DNA from: Bursaphelenchus xylophilus
Taxonomy: Eukaryota > Nematoda > Chromadorea > Rhabditida > Aphelenchoididae
DNA: 64,000 nucleotides
Reading direction: 5' to 3'
NCBI GenBank assembly: GCA_904066235.2
Contig: CAJFCV020000003.1
Location: 3,286,001-3,350,000, forward strand
The notes under the pieces were generated by a model. That model was not told the DNA's origin, did no database searches, and was given only the letters and a program-made list of their open reading frames with translations. This document shows, one piece after another, positions 13,401 to 23,543 of this stretch; positions within the stretch are counted from its first letter, which is position 1; every line of letters starts with the position of its first letter. Both the position numbers and the translations under genes were made by a program.

Positions 13401-16400
13401 TAGCATCGAAGGTCAATTCGGCACTTTGAAGATGTACATTGTCCCTCGATTACAACTCAAAACTTGTCAGGTAGGCCATATTTAACTCTTATGCACATAT
13501 TCGTAGCGCAACACCGGTTTTTAAAAGCTCTTTTAAAAGGCAAATCCCAGCCGAAATACTTGACATTTATTTAAAATACCGTAATTAAATAAGCAAGTTT
13601 GTAAAAGTTTGTTATTGTATTGACTGTCGAATGTTATTCCACACTGGTTTTCCTGACGAGATCATCGGTTTTTTTTCCGTTTCGTTTATATGCCCAATGC
13701 GCAGCAGGACGCGCATTGAGAAGCGGATTGGTAGAAGCATCCCATATTACAGCCGCAAAAGTCGAGGGAACGTTTTGAGTAGAAGTCCTGGAAAGAATCA
13801 GAGGCAGTCAAAAGATACATGTATTTCTGACCGACAATCGCAAAAAGGAACCTAGAAATCTTTCGCTGAATTTGCAAAAAACGAGCTAAATTTTTGGCTA
13901 TACGTTTTTTACTATCTCATTGTCGGGAAAATTATGTGGATTTGTCGCAGCAAAATATCCGTCCTCGCCGCAATCGCCCACCAAATCTCCAGTCGCGGAA
14001 ATTGCAAAGCGATTAGGGTGCGACGAGTCCACATTATTTTTCCGACAGACTAATATGATCAAAAAATCGAAAAACTGGCCAAATTTTAGCTTTCTACACT
14101 TTTTTTTGCCTTCAATATTGCCCCACACAAATCTTAGACATCCCAAACTTGAGTAAGAAGACTTACAATCATTTCATTCCGTATCCCCGTCGTGTCGCCT
14201 CTTTTCGTTAGCATATTGAACATGATGGGCGTTGATTCGGTCAGCTGTGCGAAGAATGCGATCAATAACAATGCCAGCAGGTATATCCTCCATCCAGACT
14301 GCTCATTTCCACACATTTTGTACCCTGCAAAGATTTTCTCCAAAATTTAAAATTTGCTACAGCTGTGTAATCGCGATATACCTTATTCACGCCATATTCT
14401 AAATATAAGGCAGAAAATTGGGTACAATATTGGCAAAGATATAATGACAAGTTCTGGCAGACTCAGCTTTGTGGCGTGATGTCTAAGCTCGGTATTTTGC
14501 AATAAATCTTCTACACAAACCGGAAATGAACTAAAAACAGCGTGGAAGTCGAAACTCGGCTGACGTCTGCTTTCTCTAAGTTCACCTCCCTCAATATTGT
14601 ACTAGACTAAATAAATCTTTTCTAAATTTGTCTTTTTGAGCAACAAGATCCTATACAAGCGTTTCCGTATTTTATAAAAACCCCTTGTTTTCAAAAGTGT
14701 GGGAGTTCCTGGGCCCGCAAATGGAATGTCATAACGACAAACGAATCATAGTTCAACACGTTTCTTTTTGCCTACATGTCGCGTGCACTCAAACTACAGA
14801 GAGCAAGGAACACACGGGTACACACCGATTTCGAGAAGTGAGAATTTTGAGAAACACAAATAATTTTGATGAGAAAAATGAAAGGTTCATAATGTTGCCA
14901 GGTGTGGCTTTGAAATAAAAAAAATTAGGCTGTGACGCGTACAGTAGCTCTGTACTTTTTACGATCTATCTAGACTTTTTTTGGCATTTACAAAATTGGA
15001 AATCTTGCTTTGTAATTGTTTTCTAGCTACAGCGCATGACACAAGATGACCTTTCATTTGCCTAAACAGCCGTCATTTTCTAGCTGGACTGGCTTCTATC
15101 GTAAAGCACGACCTCAAAAATTGACTTGCTGACTTTCTATTAAATCATATGAGTTCTTTTCAACTCTATATATAGCTCTAAACCTTCTATTTTTACCCAA
15201 TTTTAACGTTTTGAACAGGTTAAGACCAGGTCAACCTAGAGGTGGCAATCGGGCCGGGCCTGAGCAGATTTGAAAAAGCCCAGGGCCGGCCTGACCGCTT
15301 CGGCCCGTCGGCCGGGCCGAGACTTTCGGCCCGGCCCGGCCCGGAAGGTGGATAAGTGAAAAAAAATTAATACTGAACCAGCAAAATAAAGCACGAATGC
15401 TTAGCAGAATTGTTGGATGGATATTAAATCAAACCTTTTTGACTTATATACTGTTTTACCACCTTTTCAAACTCTTTAAAATCACTGATTATGTATATGT
15501 AAAATCCCACCCAAATATGCAAGGATCGGGCAAATCTTCGAATTTTTGATGATAAACTTAAACATTTCACTGTAATTTGATTCCTTGATGTAAATGAACG
15601 CATCTACGCAGTTTTTGATTAAACATGTAGCCTCATAACGTCCAGATTTTCACATAGCTAACTTCCTAGAGGATAAAAAAAATCGACACAATCCAACTTT
15701 TTGGCTAGGTTTTAGGTACCTGTTCGGCTATTCCAGTCAGCCGACTAGACGTTTTAATTCCACTCATATAGACGTAAAACCCCGCTGGAAGGCATAGAAA
15801 GTTCCAGCAGAGAGTGCATAGAGTTTTATCCAACCTTTTTGCAGTAGCGGGCCAAACAGGGCCGGGCCGGGCCGGGCCGGCCTGGGCTTTCACCGGGCCG
15901 GGCCGGGCCGGGCCTGAGCAAATTTGAAAAAGCCCAGGGCCGGCCTGGTCACTTCGGCCCGCGGGCCGGGCCGCAAAATTCGGCCCGGCCCGGCCCGATT
16001 GCCACCTCTAGGTCAACCCGATGAAATTTCAACCCATCAAGGAGCGAAAAGCCCAATATAGCCAGGAAAGTGGGTGAAGTTTCCTCAAGACACGTTTTTT
16101 GTCACTGTTTTGTTTGCAACATACTAAAATAATGGTTGCAAAAAAATGGGTCGGAGGGAGATGATCATATCCGAAATATCCAACGTATCCTAGAGCAAAG
16201 AGCCCAAAGGATTCTAAGTAGGCCTTAAAAGCTTTTATCCCACCGAATATCGAAATGAAATAAACCCATTTAGTCATCAATATTTTGATCTTACTATTGA
16301 TATCATAAGAGACATAAGTGGGCAAAAAGAAGCCGGAAATTCCAAAATTTTTAGGATATTGAGCATTGCAATACGTAGAATGTTTAGAACTAAAAATAAG

Positions 16401-19400
16401 TTCTAAACATGCCGTTGATGTAGAGGCAAACGACCGCTGACCTTTTTATGACCCATCCGATGACCCAAATGGTCTCCAAAAACAATGAGCGCTGCGTCAT
16501 TCCGAAATTAAGAATTCCCATTAAAGCTTAAAATTGCCCGCTTATTTACATCAACAATAACATCACAGGGTCCGCGAACAATGCGGAATTGAAACATATA
16601 ATATGTGCGGAATGTGTCAACGGTGAATAAGAGAAAAGTACAGACTTGACGTCAAATTGAAGCTGAGAAAAGGTCAGAGGCTCTAAATAAAAATTATACC
16701 TAGATTTGGGAGGAATTCGAACGTATGATCGTGAAGCAAGTGAAATCTCAAGAATTCTTTGAATTTAAGATCATCGTTTCTCAGCAAATTTATGCAAGAA
16801 GCGGTCCAAGAATTTTTATAAAAAAGAGAGAAAACTATGATCAAGTGATCTTCAAGTCTAAATAAGGCAATCCTTTTTCTCAAATTTTTAATGTATCTCC
16901 TCTAAAGTACGGTCAGGAACACCGTTAGAAATAGCAAAACACTCTATAGGATCCTTGACTAAAATAAAACACATATTCCAAGAGTATCCCGTTAGCAAAA
17001 AGTTATTCACCATCACAACTCCATCTGTTATCATCCCCATCTCTCTGATCTTCCCTATCCACAGCTATCCCCACCGTATAATCATCGCATCATCCTTCCA
17101 AGAAACGTCTCCAGCGCCTTCGCTTTTAGTCGCAAAGCCGCCGCGTCTCAAGACGAGGTTCCTTTTTTAAGGCCTAAAGTGGTCTAAACCACGTTCGGAA
17201 TTTCCGTCGACAAACAGACGAAGCCGGCTTTCAGATGCTAAGCCCCAAGTGACGTGACACAAAAACTTATGCAAATACGACTACAGACGTCAGAAGGCAA
17301 CTTTTTGTTAGGTTGAAGGAAGTTAGGGTGGCGATTGATCAGTGAGACGTCAACGTTTTGTTAGTGATGTGCTTCGACGAAAATAGAGGTTCTAAGGCAA
17401 ATATAGAAAGTTCATACGTACGTAGAAGGCCCGACAAAGAATCCGTGGGCTCAAAACTAGACGGCTTCTGAAGGAGATGCTCTAAGTAACTAGCTGAGAA
17501 TTGGATGATAGTGGACAAAAAATTAGCATGCTGTTTCCAAACAGTTCGTTGTAAGACATATGCTGAAATTTCACTTCGGCAAAGCCTGACCTTTAGAGAT
17601 ACTTGAAGTGAAAGCTTAGCAAGATTTCATTCAGATACATAGCAAACAAAACGTATGTATGAATAATCTGCACACGCTGTAACCATCATACATATGACAT
17701 TTCCCTTGTTTTAAACACCTGACTTTTCGTCATCAAAAGTAAATAAAGCCGACAGTAACGTTGCACTTGATAAGACTAGTATGGCTTGTTTATCAAATAC
17801 AACGTCAAATGATCAGGAAGTCTGCTATGATCTCATACGAAGACTGGCTATCAAATTGTATCCTATGGACAAACATTTTACTCAAGAAATTTGCTTTTCG
17901 CCATAAAAAATGTGGAACAAGGTTCTGCAATTGCTCATTGGTAAACAGAAACCGAACACAGACTACGCAGAACACAATAAATCACAAAGTGTGTAAAGAG
18001 TTTTTAATTTCAAAATTAAATTGTTACACGTAAGGAAGAAATAGACCAAAATTTTGTAAGCTAGTATTAATAGTATGTGGATGAATGATCTGTGACCACG
18101 GGAATTTTCAGACTATACACGTATATTTTAAGTGACATTTGAAGCCGTAGGTAACATGTAAAAGATGTGCGTTATCAATATCATAACTATAAGTTTATGC
18201 AATGCGACGCTTAGAATTTGTTTCAATTTTTATCTTATTCTAAACCTCTATCAAAGCCAGAAAATTATGACTGTTTCTCTCCAGGCACAGTCAAGATACC
18301 AAACGTTTATGCATATTTAAAGGCAAGAGATTCCAAACATTCGAAAAAACCAAAGCTCCTTGCCTACCCACCTGAACCCAGCACTTTAAACCCACGCTAT
18401 TTGAGAAAAGTCCGTTAACCCCCAGATTTCAGCTCCGTTCCTATCCAATAAAGCCATTGGCCCTTCACGAACGAGTCCACCATTTCGACGAGACCCGACC
18501 CCTCAACGTTCTCACATTCACGGGCAATTTCTCAATCAACGAGGCCCATTCGTGGCTCGTCACCTGCGTTTCGCAGATCCCCGAGCGCTGCCCCGGAACG
18601 GACACCGTCACTCTGAATTTTCAATCCACCTTTAATGGGGGTACCATGCTTCAAGCCACTTATTCGTAAGTTGAAATTTTATTTAATTGAGTGAGAGGGT
18701 ATTGGACATTGACTTGAGGAAAGGGGAATTTGAAATTCGTTATTTCCGGGAAGTGCGAGTTGACCTAATAAAGTATTGATTAGAAATAATAAAAAAAGGG
18801 ATGGTTTGTGACTAATACACATAGGCGTATGTCATAAAAAAATGGCGTCCCTAGGCTGTCAAAAAAATGCAGTGGCACCTTTGCACAATAAACTCCCGTA
18901 CAACAAAAAACATGTTTGTGACGAACGGTTTCCCAGGCCTCACCTGTCATGTTTAGGCCAAGATAAGCCTCCATACAACGAGACCTTCTCGTAGCGAATT
19001 TATTTTTTGGTTTTTTCGGATTCGTTATACAGAGGTTTTGGCTGTATACAAAGACCTTTATTATCCCCAATAATTAGAAGCAGACCATTTAAAACGCGTT
19101 TTACTACAAATCGTAGATTGGCCCGGACATTGTTGAGTCGATGTCTCAGAATTCAACCAAAATTGGTTAACCGAATCACCAATCGGTATGGAGCAATCGC
19201 TTGATTTTTTTTTGCCCATAGTCGTTATATGGTGGATTACTGTAACTTGCTTTCTGAGAAAAGAGTTGCCTTTTCTGCAGATATGGTGCGGTATTTTAGT
19301 GAGACCAAACCACCACTTTATGTTTTCGACCATGTAGAACATTTTTGTAATTATGGCCAAAAGCTCAGAATTACGTCTAAGCAATGTTTCGCCTGCAGTA

Positions 19401-22400
19401 ACATACCATTTCGGGCATAAAATTGGCTACTGTAACCAGATGCACTTTTAAATACGGTAAAAAGAAACTTCAACCTTCATCCAATAACCCATAAAAATTT
19501 CAAAAAAATCAAATATACAACTTTTGAGAAAATGGGCATTCAATATCTCATGTACAAGGTCATCTGGGCCCGAAAAAATCTGGCATTCATGGGATTCCAA
19601 CGGGATGCACTTTTTCAAAGTTTCTAATACATTCTGATGCTGAATAAAGATGATATGGCAAGTTTCAGGAGAAAAAAATATACAACTTTCGAGAAATTGA
19701 CCAAAATACCTTATTTTAGGTCATCAGAACGCCGAAAAAGTCTGGCATTCTTGGGATTCCAACGGGATGCACTTTTTCAGAGTTTCTAATACATTCTGAG
19801 GATGAATAAAGATGATATGGCAAGTTTCAGGAGAAAAAATATACAACTTTTGAGAAATTGACCAAAATACCTTATTTTAGGTCATCAGAACCCCGAAAAA
19901 ACTGGCATTTTTGGGATTCCAAGGGGATGCACTTTTTCAGAGTTTCGAATACATTCTGAGGATGAATAAAGATGATATGGCAAGTTTCAGGAGAAAAAAA
20001 TATACAACTTTTGAGAAATTGACCAAAATACCTTATTTTAGGTCATCAGAACGCCGAAAAAGTCTGGCATTCTTGGGATTCCAATGGGATGCACTTTTTC
20101 AGAGTTTCGAATACATTCTGAGGCTGAATAAAGATTAGAGGCTATCAAAGAGTGCTACAACCTCAAATCCCAAGAATGCCAGTTTTTTCGGGGTTCTGAT
20201 GACCTAAAATAAGGTATTTTGGTCATTTTCTCGAAAGTTGTGAATTTTTTCGCCTGAAATTTTCATTATCATCGTTTACAAGGCTACTAATGTATTAGAG
20301 GCTATCAAAAAGTGCTACAACCTGGAATCCCAAAAATGCCAGTTTTTTCGGGGTTCTGATGACCTAAAATAAGGTATTTTGGTCAATTTCTCGAAAGTTG
20401 TATATTTTTTTCTCCTGAAACTTGCCATATCATCTTTATTCATCCTCAGAATGTATTAGAAACTATGAAAAAGTGCATCCCGTTGGAATCCCAAGAATGC
20501 CAGACTTTTTCGGCGTTCTGATGACCTTGTACATGAGATATTGAATGCCCATTTTCTCAAAAGTTGTATATTTGATTTTTTTGAAATTTTTATGGGTTAT
20601 TGGATGAAGGTTGAAGTTTCTTTTTACCGTATTTAAAAGTGCATCTGGTTACAGTAGCCAATTTTATGCCCGAAATGGTATGTTACTGCAGGCGAAACAT
20701 TGCTTAGACGTAATTCTGAGCTTTTGGCCATAATTACAAAAATGTTCTACATGGTCGAAAACATACACCTGAACTCGATTTGTGATAAAATAGAGCTTCG
20801 TTTTCTTGATTAGGCCATATCTTTTTTTAAAAAAAATGTTACAGTATGCCGTCATACGGTAATTCTGGGCAAAAAGAAAGAAAGCGAATGTTTTACCTGC
20901 CATGATGATCAAGTTGACCGATTTTGGTTAAATTCTGAGATACCGGTTTTAACAATGTCCGCCCTCTGTTAGGCTAAACTCCAAAGTGTGGCAAAACGCG
21001 TTTTAAAACCTTGTAATAGTTGTAGCTAATACTATTACATACTAACCCACGTTCACGCTTATTTACCTCAAAACAACACTCACCGTCCAACACCACCCCC
21101 GTAATTTCCGAAAACACCTAAAACTTTCCCTGAAACATATTATTATTAATAGCGTGAGCTTTCGTCTTCCATAAATAAAAAACCGGCTTGGCCCAAACCC
21201 TTGATGACAATGGGTCGTCGTAAAACTGGGGGGATCGCCTTGAGGGAATTCAAAAGAATAAATTAAAGATGCCGCACTGAGTTTAAGACACGTACCGAGG
21301 GCTGTGATACGAAATGATGATATACTGCGCTGACTTTATTTGGAATTAAGAAATCGTTTCTGGCACGGAGTCTCAGGGAGAGTATAGGGACAAAGCACGT
21401 GGCGGCACTGACGTGAACTTGGAATTGGAAATCGGAGTTTAGCTATCAGGTTGTCGTTTTAGGTAAATGAGAATGCGATAGCTCCATATTCAAGATTGGG
21501 CCGGGATTCAAATGCCAGATCCAGTGGCAAAAGACGTACTATTTTGCATTTTGGAAGTATCAAAAATGTGGCAAAACGCATCGCTCTTCAAGTGAAAAAG
21601 CTTCGTTTTGAAGGGCGCGCCCTTTTTCCTCACAAAAAGCTTTTGAAACCCGAGTTTTTTTCACTTGGAGAGCGAGGTATTTTGCCACATTTTTTGATAC
21701 TCCCTGAATGTAAAATGGTGAGTTTTTTGCCACTGGATCAGGTCCCCAACTGTATTCAGAAAGCCTCAATACCTTCCTTACAATTAGGCTTGTTGAGTCT
21801 CCCCTTGATGCTAAAAGATCACACGCTTCTGCCACCCCAAACCGGCAAGGTTCGTTAGCTTCTCAGAGATCGCTACGAGTGGTCTTTGGGTTAGACAAGG
21901 CGTTCGGCATAGTAAAACGGTAGATGAGCAACAAGTAATTTTTTTGTGTCCTTTATGAGGCGAAACGACTAATCAGCCTGCACGTTTGCGCATGACCATC
22001 ATTGGTCTGGACAAAAAATGAAATAGGCATCGTAACAGTCAAAGGGCAGCGCTATTGGTCTGGTCAGATAAAAATTTGACTGCCCAATTGGTCCGCCTAA
22101 ATATTAGCTGTTGATTGCGCATAACTTTAGTGGGGTCTACGACGTTTGTGCATGCAATTCCTCACCCGTTAGGCATTCATGACGCTCCGGGCCATAAGTT
22201 GGGTTATTATTTGTGAGGTCAGCGATGAGGTCGCGGAACGTTGGAATATTAAATGTTGAACTTTACAGAAAAGGAAAAGCCATTTATCGGAGCGATAACT
22301 TGTCAACAATCATCATTCTTCGCGATGTCATCAGCAAACTGGTCACGAACAAGCAACTAAAAGTTCAAATTTCGTGCGGTAAGGACTAATCGTTGTTTAA

Positions 22401-23307
22401 GTCAGCGTAAATGTTGCCGACAGATTTTGCACAAAAGTTGTGATCAAGATGTTCTAAGGCTCCAGGGATTTTTAGTTTGGACGGCTGACATCAAGGTGTT
22501 GCTTCAAAGACGGCTCAAAACTGCCTTATATTTGCCAAACTTACCAAAAAAACCAGTGAAGAGCCTGCCAAGAATCTCAAAAACAATGAAAGGCCAGATC
22601 CAGTGGCAAAAAACCTACCGTTTTGCTTCCGAGAAGCATAAAGAATGTGGCAAAATGCTTCCCTCTTCAAGTGAAAAAAAACTTCGTTTTGAAGGGCGGG
22701 CCCTTCCCCTCACAAAAAGAGCTGGCGCGCTTTTGAAAGCGGAGTTTTTTTCACTTGGAGAGGGAAGCATTTTGGCATATTTTTGACACTTCCCGGATGC
22801 GGAATGGTACGCTTTTTACCACTGGATGAGGTCCCCCACTGTAGTATATCAAAAAATTAAATCTCTGGTAAAGCAGCGTCAAATTTTTAGCTCCATCTGG
22901 AAAACTATGCCTAGAAATATTCTACATCCATTTCAGAGTTCAACGACAGCAGTGTGGAACACACCCTCCGCCTGATCCATCCAAAAATGGAGTATCAAGC
23001 GCAGCTGGCCAAAAAAGTCGAGTTGGCCAGTAGTCTTAAAGAATTGAAGGCTGCTTTTGGCGATGTCTCATATCTGAACGCTGAACTAACTAATATTCTT
23101 CTAAATCATGACAAATTGTATGAAGAGGCGGAGGACAAGTCGATTTATTTCGACCGAATCGTGGGAATCATCGTGGATTTGTTCATCGACCGGACCAAAG
23201 TCAATGGCCTACCGTTGGGGAACAAGGCGAATGATTTGTTGCAAATTTTGCATGAAGATTACACATTCCAAAATGTGTTGAAATTCTTTGAAGCGAACTC
23301 GAGATAA
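10466..23307 (+). CDS. osm-12: Bardet-Biedl syndrome 7 homologue (BBSome subunit)
   Basis: Thirteen exons: 10466-10603, 10746-10808, 10869-11044, 11107-11182, 11845-11958, 12003-12329, 12407-12597, 12770-12986, 13079-13153, 13333-13470, 18433-18665, 22269-22378, 22937-23307. All phases agree, giving 742 residues (human BBS7 is about 715). BBS7 signatures appear in order: [12 protein letters not shown] near the N-terminus, beta-propeller pieces such as GRLGLLDLG and [19 protein letters not shown], a coiled coil around residues 355-395, a beta-sandwich region, [20 protein letters not shown], and [13 protein letters not shown] with a helical C-terminus. BBS7 is part of the BBSome, which carries membrane cargo on intraflagellar transport trains in cilia; the worm gene is osm-12. 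Introns 10 (4962 bp) and 11 (3603 bp) are loaded with mobile elements, and intron 10 holds another gene on the minus strand. Exon 12 is isolated by 3.6 kb and is easily missed. Confidence 0.9.
13566..13571 (-). terminator. Poly(A) signal of the nested peptide gene
   Basis: AATAAA on the minus strand, 115 bases after the stop codon of the nested peptide gene. Confidence 0.5.
13686..14316 (-). CDS. Secreted cysteine-rich neuropeptide-like precursor, nested in osm-12 intron 10
   Basis: Two exons on the strand opposite osm-12: 14167-14316 and 13686-13787, GTAAGT donor and TTTCCAG acceptor, giving 83 residues. The N-terminus is a signal peptide (hydrophobic run [15 protein letters not shown], cleavage probably near residue 28). 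Two Lys-Arg processing sites follow, at residues 38-39 and 55-56. The second would release a 27-residue C-terminal peptide from Ser57 to Ile83 with six cysteines at 61, 63, 67, 75, 78 and 79 (C-x-C-x3-C-x7-C-x2-C-C). This looks like a disulfide-bonded neuropeptide or hormone, perhaps of the trissin/L11/SNET-1 kind, but I cannot confirm the family. A TTTGCAG acceptor ends 8 bases before the ATG, suggesting trans-splicing; an in-frame ATG also exists at 14343. An AATAAA lies 115 bases past the stop. The single intron carries a MITE. Confidence 0.7.
13917..14052. mobile_element. MITE, CAGTCTGTCGGG family, copy 1
   Basis: About 136 bp with inverted ends: TTGTCGGGAAAATTATG on the left and the complement of GTCTGTCGGAAAAATAATG on the right. 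The family consensus terminus in this window is TCAGTCTGTCGGGAAAATAA. Both ends are slightly decayed. It sits inside the intron of the nested peptide gene and therefore also inside osm-12 intron 10. Confidence 0.7.
15237..16010. mobile_element. hAT-type MITE with GGCCGGGCC-rich arms
   Basis: A 774-bp element inside osm-12 intron 10. Termini are TAGAGGTGGCAATCGGGCC and its exact complement. It is flanked by a perfect 8-bp direct repeat GGTCAACC at 15229-15236 and 16011-16018, which points to the hAT superfamily. Both ends are packed with GGGCCGGGCC units, making GC-rich islands in an AT-rich intron; the middle is AT-rich with no transposase. The subterminal sequence TTTGAAAAAGCCCAGGGCC occurs near both ends, in the same orientation. 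Confidence 0.85.
16019..18432. other. Remainder of osm-12 intron 10
   Basis: Intron sequence between the hAT MITE and exon 11. No exon fits the osm-12 phase and no further nested gene could be supported. It contains one perfect short hairpin (16381-16409). Confidence 0.5.
16381..16409. repeat. Perfect 11-bp inverted repeat (hairpin)
   Basis: TGTTTAGAACT, then a 7-base loop, then AGTTCTAAACA, inside osm-12 intron 10. No function can be assigned; too short to call a microRNA precursor. Confidence 0.6.
19085..21012. mobile_element. Palindromic foldback element with internal tandem repeats
   Basis: Nearly all of this stretch is one inverted repeat with its centre near 20150, inside osm-12 intron 11. 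Outer parts of the arms (from AAAACGCGTTTT at both ends inwards for about 230 bp) are recognisably homologous but diverged. From TATGTTTTCGACCATGTAG (19319) inwards, matched to about 20765 on the right, they are almost identical. The inner arms contain direct repeats of about 162 bp. No intact coding region. No clear target duplication was identified, so its exact ends and class are uncertain. Confidence 0.75.
19581..20142. repeat. Tandem array of about 162-bp units
   Basis: Units begin with GGCATTCNTGGGATTCCAA-like sequence at about 19581, 19743, 19904 and 20066. Each carries the same series of landmarks (GATGCACTTTTTCAGAG, GATGATATGGCAAG, CCTTATTTTAGGTCATCAGA). The same unit occurs inverted about two and a half times in the right arm (near 20170, 20331 and 20490). 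Confidence 0.8.
21514..21752. mobile_element. MITE, GACCTGATCCAGTGG family, copy 1
   Basis: About 240 bp in osm-12 intron 11. The right end reads GCCACTGGATCAGGTCCCC and the left end carries CCAGATCCAGTGGCAAAA, a degraded inverted copy. The interior is palindromic too: CTTCAAGTGAAAAAGCTTCG on one side and TTTTTTTCACTTGGAGAGCG on the other. No coding capacity. Confidence 0.7.
22591..22842. mobile_element. MITE, GACCTGATCCAGTGG family, copy 2
   Basis: About 250 bp in osm-12 intron 12, with the same termini (CCAGATCCAGTGGCAAAA; ACCACTGGATGAGGTCCCC) and the same internal palindrome as copy 1. It ends about 95 bases before the last osm-12 exon. Confidence 0.7.
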
Positions 23308-23328
23308 TCTTTTATGGCCTTGAGACTT

Positions 23329-23334
23329 AATAAA
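23329..23334 (+). terminator. Poly(A) signal of osm-12
   Basis: AATAAA, 22 bases after the osm-12 stop codon. The next gene converges from the other strand, so the two 3' ends lie within about 240 bp. Confidence 0.65.
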
Positions 23335-23446
23335 TTATTTAAAAAATGGAATTTCTTGAAATACCATTTTAGAATGTGATTAAAATTTCGAGGTTTAAAC
23401 AAAGCAAAAACAAAATTTTTTCGTCGAAAAATCAAAAAAAAATCAA

Positions 23447-23452
23447 TTTATT
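23447..23452 (-). terminator. Poly(A) signal of the MKK4-like gene
   Basis: AATAAA on the minus strand, 92 bases after the stop codon of the MAP2K gene. Confidence 0.6.
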
Positions 23453-23543
23453 ATCTTATCATATTTATAGCGACTATACATAATATCGGTCCGAACTTGT
23501 TCAAGTGAGCAAAGCCAATTTTTAGCGAAGAGTACTGGGGTTT

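Noticed and set aside
19229..20912. Matching frames ending [18 protein letters not shown] on both strands
   Set aside because: A by-product of the foldback element's arms; no homology, and the surrounding arms have drifted freely.
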